In this document: positions 16,991 through 25,846 of the stretch, in pieces | Layout of the letters: each line of letters opens with the position of its first letter | How positions within the stretch are numbered: position 1 is the stretch's first letter | Source: UBA1765 sp045629945 | GTDB lineage: Bacteria > Fibrobacterota > Fibrobacteria > Fibrobacterales > Fibrobacteraceae | Reading direction: 5' to 3' | Assembly (NCBI GenBank): GCA_045629945.1 | Contig: JAZQSE010000027.1 | Span: 62,001-126,000 of the forward strand | DNA: 64,000 nucleotides | Notes under the pieces: generated by a model | Databases searched by the model: none | What the model was told of the DNA's origin: nothing | What the model saw: only the letters and a program-made list of their open reading frames with translations | Translations under genes and position numbers: made by a program

Positions 16991-17008
16991 TTTTTTTTCG
17001 CATCTGCG

Positions 17009-17113
17009 TTAGGGATAGTGACCCGAATGGGCCGAGACGATAGGCTCGGTGAGCGTAGCGAGTATAGCCCGACCTTGGCGTAGTGCGCAACGCGTACGAA
17101 GCCGAGGGAACGC
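17009..17113 (+). repeat. Dispersed repeat, copy A (about 105 bp)
   Basis: GC-rich element starting TTAGGGATAGTGACCCGAA, with AGGCTCGGTGAGCG in the middle and GGGAACGCC at the end. It is related to the copy at 31741-31841 in the same orientation. It starts 18 bases after the nuclease stop codon and fills the gap before the EamA gene. It contains no gene. Confidence 0.75.
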
Positions 17114-17136
17114 CTTAATTACTATCTTTTGCGCTA

Positions 17137-18033
17137 ATGAAAATTGTTTGTCAAAATTCGAAAAGTTCTGTCTGGCATCTTCTTGCGCTTTTTACGATTG
17201 TGTTTTGGGGCACGAGTTTTGTTAGTACTAAGGTTTTGCTTGGTTATGATTTTTCGGCGGTGCAAATTTTTACGATTCGATTTGTTGTTACTTATTTGAT
17301 TTTGCTTTTGGCTTGTCATCGAAAGTTTCGGTGTGAAAATTTAAAACATGAATTGATTTTGTTTGTTTGTGGGGTTACGGGTTGCACGCTTTATTTTTGG
17401 ACAGAGAATACGGCTCTTACGCTTTCTTCTTCGAGTAATATTTCCTTGATTGTTTGCACAAATCCGCTTTTGATTATGATTTTTGGCGGGATTATTTATA
17501 AAACGGAACGCCTTTGTAAACGGCAGGTTTGGGGCTGTCTTGTGACGTTTGTGGGCATGGTGCTTGTGGTTTTGAATGGTAAGTTTGTTTTGAAGGTTTC
17601 TCCTTTGGGTGATTTTCTGGCTTTTGGCTCGGCGTTAGTTTGGACTATTTATTCGCTTGTGATTAAAAAATTGAATGGCGTTTATTCGACACTTTTTATT
17701 ACGCGGAAAGTTTTCTTTTATGGTATGCTGACTTCTCTTCCTATTATGTTGGTTGAAAAGTCTCCGATTCCTTGGAGTAATTTTGCTCTACCAGTTGTTA
17801 GTCTTAATTTTTTGTGTCTGACTGTTTTTTCTTCGTTGTTTGGCTATTTGATTTGGAATAAGGTTTTAAAACAATTAGGGACTGTTCTTGCTAGTAATTA
17901 CATTTATGCGATTCCTTTGGTGACTATTATTACAGCGGTTGTTGCGCTTTCTGAACGTATTACGTTTTTAGGTGTTGTCGGGGCTTTCGCTATTGTTGCT
18001 GGGATGGTTCTTGCTGAAATGAAAAAGAAGTGA
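17137..18033 (+). CDS. EamA/DMT-family transporter
   Basis: This 298-residue, very hydrophobic protein has about ten membrane helices arranged as two EamA repeats. FWGTSFVSTKVLL opens the first; the second begins near WTIYSLVIKKLNGVYS. The family exports or imports small metabolites such as amino acids, nucleotides or sugars; specificity cannot be read here. It is the first housekeeping-type gene after the restriction cassette. A 20-bp inverted repeat (TTTTGACA...TGTCAAAA, about 18046-18065) follows and could end transcription or act as an operator for sbcD. Confidence 0.85.
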   Translation: MKIVCQNSKSSVWHLLALFTIVFWGTSFVSTKVLLGYDFSAVQIFTIRFVVTYLILLLACHRKFRCENLKHELILFVCGVTGCTLYFWTENTALTLSSSSNISLIVCTNPLLIMIFGGIIYKTERLCKRQVWGCLVTFVGMVLVVLNGKFVLKVSPLGDFLAFGSALVWTIYSLVIKKLNGVYSTLFITRKVFFYGMLTSLPIMLVEKSPIPWSNFALPVVSLNFLCLTVFSSLFGYLIWNKVLKQLGTVLASNYIYAIPLVTIITAVVALSERITFLGVVGAFAIVAGMVLAEMKKK

Positions 18034-18120
18034 AGAATTTTTGTTTTTTGACATTTTTTGTCAAAAGCTGGGGCTATATTTATATTTGGTGATTTTTTTA
18101 AGATTTATAAGAAGGTGAAA

Positions 18121-19392
18121 ATGAAACTGATACATACGGCAGATTGGCATTTGGGTAATTCCATGCACGATATTGAAAGGGCTAATGAGTCAAAACAATT
18201 TTTGATATGGCTGAAAGAGCGTATTGTTGAGTTGTCTGCTGATTGCCTAGTGGTTTCAGGTGATATTTTTGATACGGCTACACCTTCTGTTGAAGCTCGT
18301 AAACAGTATTTTCAGTTTTTGGCGTCGTTGCTTGATACTTGTTGTAAAAATATTGTGCTTATTGGCGGAAACCATGATTCTGGTGGTTTGTTAGATGCTC
18401 CCCGTGATTTGTTAGAAGCTTTTAATATCCAGATGGTGGGTTCTCTTGGGGAACGTTCTGTAGAAGATTTGGTTAAAGAACTGACCGATGAATCAGGAAA
18501 TGTTATTGGCATTAGCGCTGCCGTTCCCTATGTGCGTGAAATGGAACTTCGCCGTTTTAGAACAGAGGATTCAGAAAATTTTGCACAGAATACTTTTGCT
18601 GGGTTGTATCGTGCTGTTTATGAAGCCGCTGAAAATAAACGGGCTGGTCGCGATATTCCGATTGTAGCTACAGGGCATTTGTATGCTTCTAAGTTAGAAG
18701 GTAGGCCTGAAAACGATGATGGTAAAGACGCAAAAGGTCATGGTTTGCGAGATATTGTCGGTAATTTAGGGACTATTCCTGTTTCTGTTTTTCCTGATGG
18801 TTTTGATTATGTTGCCCTTGGCCATATTCATTATTCGACAATGGTGGCGAAAAATCCAAAGGTGCGTTATTCGGGGTCGCCCTTTGTGCTCGGGTTTGAT
18901 GAGGTGAATATCCCCCACCATATTTTAGCGGTTGATTTAGAAAAAGGGAAAGAGGCTGTTGTTGAAAAAATTGAGGTTCCACAATATTTTTGTTTTAAAA
19001 GAATTTCTGGTTCTATTGAGGGGATTATTGCAGAATTGAATCAGTTGAAAAAAGAAGTTTTTGATAAGCCTTTGAAGATAGAAATCCTTTACGATTATAC
19101 GCCAGGGGTTAATATTAATGAGTCTCTTGCTTCTGTTTTAGAAAAAGCTCCCTTTGAAATTGTGAGCAAAAAAGTGAATCGCGCGGTTTCCCTTTTTGCC
19201 AATGATTTTTCAGATGATTCTTTAGATTCTGTAGATGTGTTAAGTGACGAAGAGATTTTTACACGTCTTTTAATGAGTAAAATGGGAGTTACAGAAAAGA
19301 ATGAAGAGGTCCTTAAGTTTTTAAATGAATATCTTCCTCTTTTTAATAAGATTGTAGAAGAAGTAGAATCTGAAAAAAGTGAGGGGGGTTAG
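18121..19392 (+). CDS. sbcD: SbcD nuclease subunit (Mre11-like)
   Basis: This is a 423-residue protein starting at MKLIHTADWHLG, with ribosome site GAAGGTG at 18111. An upstream in-frame extension is not family-like. The phosphoesterase metal motifs are in place: HTADWHLG (5-12), VVSGDIFD, GGNHDSGG, ATGHLY and LGHIH. With SbcC it opens DNA hairpins and trims blocked double-strand ends. The stop lies one base before the sbcC start, so the two are co-translated. Confidence 0.95.
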   Translation: MKLIHTADWHLGNSMHDIERANESKQFLIWLKERIVELSADCLVVSGDIFDTATPSVEARKQYFQFLASLLDTCCKNIVLIGGNHDSGGLLDAPRDLLEAFNIQMVGSLGERSVEDLVKELTDESGNVIGISAAVPYVREMELRRFRTEDSENFAQNTFAGLYRAVYEAAENKRAGRDIPIVATGHLYASKLEGRPENDDGKDAKGHGLRDIVGNLGTIPVSVFPDGFDYVALGHIHYSTMVAKNPKVRYSGSPFVLGFDEVNIPHHILAVDLEKGKEAVVEKIEVPQYFCFKRISGSIEGIIAELNQLKKEVFDKPLKIEILYDYTPGVNINESLASVLEKAPFEIVSKKVNRAVSLFANDFSDDSLDSVDVLSDEEIFTRLLMSKMGVTEKNEEVLKFLNEYLPLFNKIVEEVESEKSEGG

Positions 19393-19393
19393 T

Positions 19394-22300
19394 ATGAAGA
19401 TTTTAAAGATTGAATTTGAAAATATTAATAGTCTTGCCGGCGAATGGTGTATTGATTTTACAGACCTTTCTTATATGGAGTCAGATCACAGCCTTTTTGT
19501 GATTAGCGGTAAAACAGGTATTGGTAAAACAAGTATTCTAGATGCTATTACTCTTGCCCTTTATGGAAAAACCCCAAGGCAAGGAGTTGTTTATAAAAGT
19601 AGTAAAGGTAACGATAATGCTAATGGTAATGCAGTTATGACTTCTGATAAAGGGTCTTGTTATGCTCGCGTTACTTATTCTTGCAAAAAAGGCATTTTTG
19701 TTTCTGAATGGAGCCAAAGTCGTGCTCGTGGCAAAGCTTATGGGAATTTGCAAAGCGCAGAAGGTTGCGTTTACAATTTAGCGAATCCAAATGAAAAGTT
19801 GTTTGAAGGCACAACTGGGCAAGGCGAAAATTTAGGCAAATGTAACGCAAAAATTATTGAGTTGGATTATTCTCAATTTTGTCGTTCTATATTGCTTGCA
19901 CAAGGTGAGTTTAGCAAATTTTTGGAAAGTGATGAAAAAGAACGTACTGGTATTCTTGAAAAATTAAATGGCACAGAAAAATACCGCCGGATTGGAGAAA
20001 AAGTAGGCTCTTACAAAAGTGCTGCCAATAAAGAAAAAGAAAATGTCCAGACAAAATTCAATACTTTAAGAGATTCCATGCCAAAAGCAGAAGATATTGC
20101 AGAAGATGAAAAAAAGCTTTTGGAAAATACCGAAACTGAAAAGAATCTTGAAGCGAAGAAAACGGATTTAGAAAAGCGCATTAATTGGCGTTCTCTGATG
20201 GATAAATCGTTGAATGCGTTGAATCAAGCAGAAACTGAATTAAAAAATGCAACAAAAAATCAAGAAGATTTTGCAGAAAATAATTTGCGCCTGTTAAATG
20301 CAGAAAAAGCTAATGCTTGTAATTTGTTGTTTGAAAAATTACAAGGCTTTCGTGATTCTGAAAAGAATACTAAAAAGGAATTAGATGATTTAGAAAAAGA
20401 ACTTTTAGAAGCAAATGAAAATTTAAAAATTGCAAGTGATAACAAGGCTGTTGCAGCACAAGAGAAAAAAACAGCAGAGGATTTTGTTTCTAAAAATGAA
20501 CCTATCTGGAATGAAATCCGAAAATTAGATCAAGATGTAAAAAATGCCCGTAGCAAAAAAGAGGATTTAGAAAATCGTAAAAATGCTGCCGAAAAAGATT
20601 TGAATGTTACTAAAGAAAGGTTGCAAAAAATAAAAGAGGCTATTCAAAAACTTGAAAAGCAAGTGGCTGATTTAAAGGTCTTTCAGCAAGTTCACGAAAA
20701 AGATGTGGATTTAAAAGATGTTATTACGCAAAGTAATATGATTCTTGACAATATCCGCAATTTGGATTCTGACTTTGAATCTGCTAAACAGCAAAAAGAA
20801 GAATCCCTTGAAAATAAGGTTTCTGCTGAAGAAAATTTAAGAATAGCTTTTGAGGAAAAGCAGCAATTACTTAACGAACAAAATGAATTGTTTAAAAATG
20901 ATATTCTTGTTCTTACCGAGATAATTCAGAAATATTTAGAAGATGGCAAAGAATGTCCTGTTTGCGGCTCTAAAGAACACCCCGCTTGTGCTGTTGAAAA
21001 AAACACTTCAGCAGATGATTCTTGTGTAAGTAGCGTTGCTGAAAAAATCAAAGTGCTGAAAATAAAAATTCAAAATGTTGAAAACAAAATTAAAGATTAT
21101 GAAATTTTAAAGAACAGCGCAATAGCTAATGAAAAATCAGCTTGCGAAAATCTGGAATCCTTGGCTAAGCAAAAAGCAAATGCCGTGGAAGCTATTACTT
21201 TGCTTTTAAAGCCTTGGGTAGAATTAGAAATTGAAAAGGTTTTTGATGTTTTAGAATCTTTGAAAAATCGTTTAACAACCTTCGAAAAAAATCAAAAACA
21301 ACTAGAAGAATCTTCAAAAGATTTGGAAATTGCTCGTAATAATGAAGCGACTTTTAGCCAAAATTTAAAAGATAAAGAAACTTCTTTTAATACAGAATCG
21401 AATTTATTAGAAGAAGCAAATCAGGCTTTAGACAATCTTCAAAAATTGCGATTTGAAAAATTTGGCAATGATGATGTGGAAACTGTTTCAAAGTCTGCGA
21501 ATGAAAAGAAATCTTCAACTTTGGCTCTTTTTGAAAAGACTGATAAATCATGTCGTTTAGCTGAAAATAAGTGTAATGAACTGAATACAACTATTGATGC
21601 TTTAAAAAAATCCTTAGCAAATCTTGCAAGTGAAATTGAAATTGCAAATGAAAATTTCAAAAATAAAATCAATGAAAAAGGTTTTGCGGAAGAACAGGAA
21701 TTTAAAGCCGCATTGCTACAAGAATCCGAATTTTCAAAATTGCAAAATGAAAAGAAACGCATTGATGATTATCTGGTTTCTGCAACAACAAAACACAACA
21801 CCGCAAAAGAAGAATTTGAAAAAATAAAGTCAGAACGTTCTGATGAAACTCCTCTACAATCGCTTTTAACTGAAAAGGAAAAGGTTGATTTAGAACTTGG
21901 TTCTTTAAAGGAATCCTCTGGGGCTCTTCGTGAACGGATAAAAGTTTATAAAGAAAAAGCAGTTGTATTGCAACAAGTCAAAGATGAATTAGATATAAAA
22001 CAAGCTGAATTAAATCGCTGGAATCAAATGGGTGATTGGTTTGGCGTTAAAGATGGTAGTGATTTTGCGACTTTTGTTCAGGGGCTTACTTTCAAATCCT
22101 TGCTGAAATTGGCTAATAAGCATTTGCAAATAGTAAAGGACCGTTTTAGACTTGTGGCAAAAGATAATTTGAACTTTGAAATTGATGATGCTGAATTTGA
22201 CAAAACCCGCATAATTTCCAATTTGTCTGGTGGAGAAAAATTTTTAGTAAGTCTTTCTCTTGCTTTAGGAATTGCTGATTTTGCAAGTCGTAATGTTCGG

Positions 22301-22519
22301 GTAGAATCTCTGTTTATGGATGAAGGCTTTGGCACGTTAGACGATTCAGCTCTTGAAGATGTTATGACATGCCTCAGAAGCCAACAACGTGAAGGGAAAA
22401 TGTTAGGCATTATCACTCATGTGGAATCAGTTATAGATAGCATCAATCAAAAGATTGAATTAGAATCTGCTGGCAATGGGCATAGCTTGATAAAAGGTCC
22501 AGGCGTTAGCCGCAAATAA
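19394..22519 (+). CDS. sbcC: SbcC ATPase subunit (Rad50-like)
   Basis: This is a 1041-residue SMC-type protein. Walker A is in SGKTGIGKTS near residue 40. Long coiled coils flank the zinc hook CPVCG (near residue 521). The ABC signature LSGGEKFLVSLSLALG and Walker B LFMDEGFGTLD lie close to the C-terminus. The start follows GAGGGGGG at 19381-19388. It holds and positions DNA ends for SbcD. The length fits the family and nothing is missing. Confidence 0.96.
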   Translation: MKILKIEFENINSLAGEWCIDFTDLSYMESDHSLFVISGKTGIGKTSILDAITLALYGKTPRQGVVYKSSKGNDNANGNAVMTSDKGSCYARVTYSCKKGIFVSEWSQSRARGKAYGNLQSAEGCVYNLANPNEKLFEGTTGQGENLGKCNAKIIELDYSQFCRSILLAQGEFSKFLESDEKERTGILEKLNGTEKYRRIGEKVGSYKSAANKEKENVQTKFNTLRDSMPKAEDIAEDEKKLLENTETEKNLEAKKTDLEKRINWRSLMDKSLNALNQAETELKNATKNQEDFAENNLRLLNAEKANACNLLFEKLQGFRDSEKNTKKELDDLEKELLEANENLKIASDNKAVAAQEKKTAEDFVSKNEPIWNEIRKLDQDVKNARSKKEDLENRKNAAEKDLNVTKERLQKIKEAIQKLEKQVADLKVFQQVHEKDVDLKDVITQSNMILDNIRNLDSDFESAKQQKEESLENKVSAEENLRIAFEEKQQLLNEQNELFKNDILVLTEIIQKYLEDGKECPVCGSKEHPACAVEKNTSADDSCVSSVAEKIKVLKIKIQNVENKIKDYEILKNSAIANEKSACENLESLAKQKANAVEAITLLLKPWVELEIEKVFDVLESLKNRLTTFEKNQKQLEESSKDLEIARNNEATFSQNLKDKETSFNTESNLLEEANQALDNLQKLRFEKFGNDDVETVSKSANEKKSSTLALFEKTDKSCRLAENKCNELNTTIDALKKSLANLASEIEIANENFKNKINEKGFAEEQEFKAALLQESEFSKLQNEKKRIDDYLVSATTKHNTAKEEFEKIKSERSDETPLQSLLTEKEKVDLELGSLKESSGALRERIKVYKEKAVVLQQVKDELDIKQAELNRWNQMGDWFGVKDGSDFATFVQGLTFKSLLKLANKHLQIVKDRFRLVAKDNLNFEIDDAEFDKTRIISNLSGGEKFLVSLSLALGIADFASRNVRVESLFMDEGFGTLDDSALEDVMTCLRSQQREGKMLGIITHVESVIDSINQKIELESAGNGHSLIKGPGVSRK

Positions 22520-22535
22520 CCTATTTTATTTGCGG
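22510..22535. terminator. Hairpin shared by the convergent sbcC and GH16 genes
   Basis: Perfect 8-bp arms (CCGCAAAT and ATTTGCGG) with a 10-base loop span both stop codons. There is no long T-run, so terminator activity is likely but not certain. Confidence 0.45.
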
Positions 22536-24103
22536 AAACGTTTTAGGAATTTTTGCTTGCCATCGCTCACTAGGATATGATAAATGCCGCTAGAAAGTGG
22601 GCGTATATCAAAAACCATTGAATGTGGTGTTTGGCGTTGCATTATTTCACGGCCATGTAAATCAAGAATGCGGATGGTTGCTCCGTTAACGAAATGGCTG
22701 CCAAGCTCTATAAATAGATTTTCTCCGGCTTGGTGTACAGACGTTTTGTAGATATTTGAAATGTTGCCAAGTTTTGAATTGCTAGTAGAAGAATCTTCTT
22801 TCAAAGAATCGTTAGTAGCTTCAAGTAAACGCCACATTTGATTCCAGGTCCAATCGTCACTCCAGCTTTGTATAACGCGTTCCCCATCAGTTGTTGCTCG
22901 TAAATACATGTTGCTATGTTGCATTTTCATGCGAACGACAGAACCGTCATAACCATCTTGTTTTTCTATAACGACTTTTTGATGATTGCCTCCATTCCAA
23001 TTGTACAAGCCGGCATCTAATCCGGCATCTGTTTTTTCGTTTGGTATTTCTAAAACAATGTCTCCAAAATTTATGCGAAATGAACTAGAAGATAATTGTG
23101 TGATAATGGCAATGGCATTTTCTCCATTACAATCACCTAAGGCAAGTGTTGATTCTTCAGTTTTAACCATACATGTACCAAAATTCATGGACATAATGCG
23201 TACGGTGTCGGGTTTTGCTGGCTTTGCTTGCCACACACGGACCCAATCGGCTTCGTAATAAGCAGGGCTTTCTGCTGTAACTTCTATGTCGTTTCCTGCC
23301 CAGCCACCAATTGCCAAATTGATAATGATGTATTGCTTGTCTAGTTGTCTGATTTCTGTTGGACGGTTATAACTTGCAAATTTTTTATCGTCAAAATAAA
23401 AGTTTAAATTGCTTTCATCCCATTCTACCGCATAAGTATGAAAGTCTGCGGAACGGTCTATGTTGTCGTCTTTGTGACCGCCAAAGGATTTTTCGTGATC
23501 CCAGGCAGAACCATGTTCATTATACCAGCCCGGGTCTGTGTAATGCAAATAATAGTGGTGTTGGTAACGAGAAGCAGGAATTTCAAGAATGTCAATTTCT
23601 GGAGGCCAGCCATCTTGTAATGTCCAAAAAGCAGGCCATGTTCCTGATTGCCATGGGGCTTTGAAACGCCCTTCGATATAGCCATATTTGAATTCAAATT
23701 TTCCTTTGGTGTCAATGGCACCACTTGTGTAATCAAGAGAGTGAGTTTCGCCTCCACTTGTTGTTGTCGCAGGAGCATCGGGGTGGCGTTTGTTTTCTCC
23801 TTTTATAATAAGTTTCCCATCTTTGACGCTTACATTTTCTTCTACGCAATAAGCGCGATGGTTGTGAGTGTGGCCCCAGTTATATGTTGGATTCCATTTG
23901 GATTTGTCTAGAGAAGTGCCGTCAAAATTATCTTCAAATACTAATTCCCAACCGCTGAAATTAGCCGGAGGGGTGGCGATTGCAAAAGAAAAAGGCAATA
24001 AGAAAACGGCAAAAAAGAAATGCCGTTTATTGAAAGTTTTTGTGAAAGGTTCTTGTTTTTTCATAAGGACTTTAAATATACTTACATAAAAAGTGAGCAT
24101 CAT
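22526..24103 (-). CDS. Secreted GH16 endo-beta-glucanase-like enzyme
   Basis: The protein has up to 525 residues. The ATG pair at 24103/24100 follows a good AAAGGA ribosome site; the ATG at 24064 is a later option, and either yields a signal peptide ending near FAIATP. The GH16 domain (about 50-290) has the catalytic motif EIDILE (nucleophile Glu169, acid/base Glu174) and WPAFW upstream. About 295-430 is a second beta-rich domain, possibly carbohydrate-binding. After a Ser/Thr linker the last 75 residues form a sorting-like domain ending in FLKRFRK. GH16 enzymes cut beta-1,3/1,4-glucans or related galactans. It is the last gene of a three-gene operon with DUF4832 and beta-helix proteins. Confidence 0.88.
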   Translation of the reverse strand: MMLTFYVSIFKVLMKKQEPFTKTFNKRHFFFAVFLLPFSFAIATPPANFSGWELVFEDNFDGTSLDKSKWNPTYNWGHTHNHRAYCVEENVSVKDGKLIIKGENKRHPDAPATTTSGGETHSLDYTSGAIDTKGKFEFKYGYIEGRFKAPWQSGTWPAFWTLQDGWPPEIDILEIPASRYQHHYYLHYTDPGWYNEHGSAWDHEKSFGGHKDDNIDRSADFHTYAVEWDESNLNFYFDDKKFASYNRPTEIRQLDKQYIIINLAIGGWAGNDIEVTAESPAYYEADWVRVWQAKPAKPDTVRIMSMNFGTCMVKTEESTLALGDCNGENAIAIITQLSSSSFRINFGDIVLEIPNEKTDAGLDAGLYNWNGGNHQKVVIEKQDGYDGSVVRMKMQHSNMYLRATTDGERVIQSWSDDWTWNQMWRLLEATNDSLKEDSSTSNSKLGNISNIYKTSVHQAGENLFIELGSHFVNGATIRILDLHGREIMQRQTPHSMVFDIRPLSSGIYHILVSDGKQKFLKRFRK

Positions 24104-24115
24104 AGTCCTTTGGGC

Positions 24116-25831
24116 TTATTCTTTCAATAGCAGTTTTTTGTTTTCTAAAATGCCATCGTTATCAAAGCGGACCGTTGGATTTTTTCCTGCTTTAAAAGCT
24201 TCTTCACTTTCATAAATTGAAAGAGCTACAAAAACGCCAGGCATCTGAGCCACATTTGACAACCTCGCAGGAATTGTCGAAGTAAAAGAAATTTCTTTTA
24301 CCATTTCATCTTTGAAAGTTCCTTTCTTTATTAGAACGGTTTCGCCTAATTGCTCAAGAGCGTTCCCTGAACTGTCAACAAATTCAGCCACCATATAAAT
24401 ATCAAAGAAACATGGCGCCACACCTGTATTTTTAACAGTAATGTTTAGCGTATTCATTGTGTTTTTTGAATCGGTAATGGTTAAAAGTTCTGCTTTGGAA
24501 ATGTTAAAGTTGTAACCAATCACTTTTGTCATAGAATCGGCAAGAGCTTTGTTGTCATTATAGAATCTATAGCCACAATCATCAAAACCTTGGTCTAGCA
24601 CGTAATAGGTTAAATGAGCTGTAGTAATAGCATCTACCCAGCGTTCAGGTGTCCATTTCAGATAACCTCCAGGAATGACGTCTGTATATTCTAACATAAT
24701 GGCGTAGCTACCGCAATTTTCGGCGACGGTTGGCATATTGGCCTTGTAAGCTCTTACTAAAGAATCTGCTGTTCCAGGAATGCCTATAAGGCAGTCGTCG
24801 CGTTTGGTAATGCCAAGGCTTAGAGCGTATGTATAAACATCACCATAGCCATCAGAGGGGAGAACTAATAAAGATTTTTTAAATACAGATGCATAGTGTT
24901 TTAACAGGTCTTTTTGTATTTCAACAGAAGGCATTTCGCTGCCTTCTAGATTTGAAGTATGCCATTCGCCCCATTCACCAAACGTGCGAACATCAATATA
25001 TTCAATACGTGGGTCGCCATCGTATTTTGTGGCAAGTGCTGTTGCAAATTCTTTTGCATAATGCAGGTAAACGGAATCATCCCAGACAGGAACGGCGGCT
25101 TTTGAGCCATTGTCTTTATAAGTGGCTGTGATTTTTTTTGCACCTTCTTCGTAAACGTATTTCGGAGTCCAGTCATAATTTTCTTCAGGAGTATCGTTAG
25201 ATCTGATAAAAGATGGAGAGTACGGGAAAACACGTAATGCATATCCCATGTTATGTTCTTCGAGAGCTTCTAATAATGCTTCTAATTCGCTCCAGTCGTA
25301 AACACCTTTTGCAGGATTTAGTTTGTTCCATTGTTGGTACCCGGAACCATAAGTGACTAAGTCCCATGCTCCGTTATTCAAAGCTCCGTGCGGACCATAT
25401 TCAAATTCAGGAGCAAAAGTCCATGTAGCTTCGGTCGGGACCGTGAAGCCTTTGTGTGGGTTGGTAAGAGGCCCGTTAAAAGGTTTGAGCGAGTAAGAAA
25501 TTTTTGTTGTATCATAAACTTCCGTTTGGATTGTAGATGAATCAAATGGTAAAACGGGAGTTGTAGAAGTATCTATGCTTGTATTGTTTGAGTCACTTGA
25601 AAAAGAAGAATCGGTAGGGATGTTTATTGAACTGCTTGATAAAATATCAATGGCTGAACTTAAAATAGGTTCTGCCGGAGTTAAAGCAGAATTAGAAGAA
25701 CTCGAAGTTTCTTCAACAATTAAGTCATTGTTTTCGTCATTGATAGAATTGGTAGAACTTTCACTATCGCTACAGGCAATAAGTATAATGCCAAAGGCAG
25801 CAAAAATCCCTGCTAAAGCAAAACGATTCAT
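24116..25831 (-). CDS. DUF4832-type lipoprotein (putative TIM-barrel glycosidase)
   Basis: The 571-residue product has a lipoprotein signal (lipobox LIAC near residue 20) and a long Ser/Thr/Asp-rich linker (about 25-105). A DUF4874/DUF4832 module then begins with LTNPHKGF, with later blocks ALRVFPYSP, YIDVRTFGEWGEWH and YVLDQGFDDCGYRF. This arrangement resembles glycoside hydrolase TIM barrels, and the conserved acidic residues in FGEWGEW could be catalytic. No activity is established for the family. It lies between the lyase-like and GH16 genes with gaps of 12-15 bases, so it most likely works on the same polysaccharide at the cell surface. Confidence 0.75.
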   Translation of the reverse strand: MNRFALAGIFAAFGIILIACSDSESSTNSINDENNDLIVEETSSSSNSALTPAEPILSSAIDILSSSSINIPTDSSFSSDSNNTSIDTSTTPVLPFDSSTIQTEVYDTTKISYSLKPFNGPLTNPHKGFTVPTEATWTFAPEFEYGPHGALNNGAWDLVTYGSGYQQWNKLNPAKGVYDWSELEALLEALEEHNMGYALRVFPYSPSFIRSNDTPEENYDWTPKYVYEEGAKKITATYKDNGSKAAVPVWDDSVYLHYAKEFATALATKYDGDPRIEYIDVRTFGEWGEWHTSNLEGSEMPSVEIQKDLLKHYASVFKKSLLVLPSDGYGDVYTYALSLGITKRDDCLIGIPGTADSLVRAYKANMPTVAENCGSYAIMLEYTDVIPGGYLKWTPERWVDAITTAHLTYYVLDQGFDDCGYRFYNDNKALADSMTKVIGYNFNISKAELLTITDSKNTMNTLNITVKNTGVAPCFFDIYMVAEFVDSSGNALEQLGETVLIKKGTFKDEMVKEISFTSTIPARLSNVAQMPGVFVALSIYESEEAFKAGKNPTVRFDNDGILENKKLLLKE

Positions 25832-25846
25832 TTTCTCCTCTTTTTA

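Noticed and set aside
18046..18065. Terminator or LexA box before sbcD (TTTTGACA/TGTCAAAA)
   Set aside because: Short arms, no clear T-tail and no match to a LexA box I can confirm; it is mentioned only with its neighbour gene.
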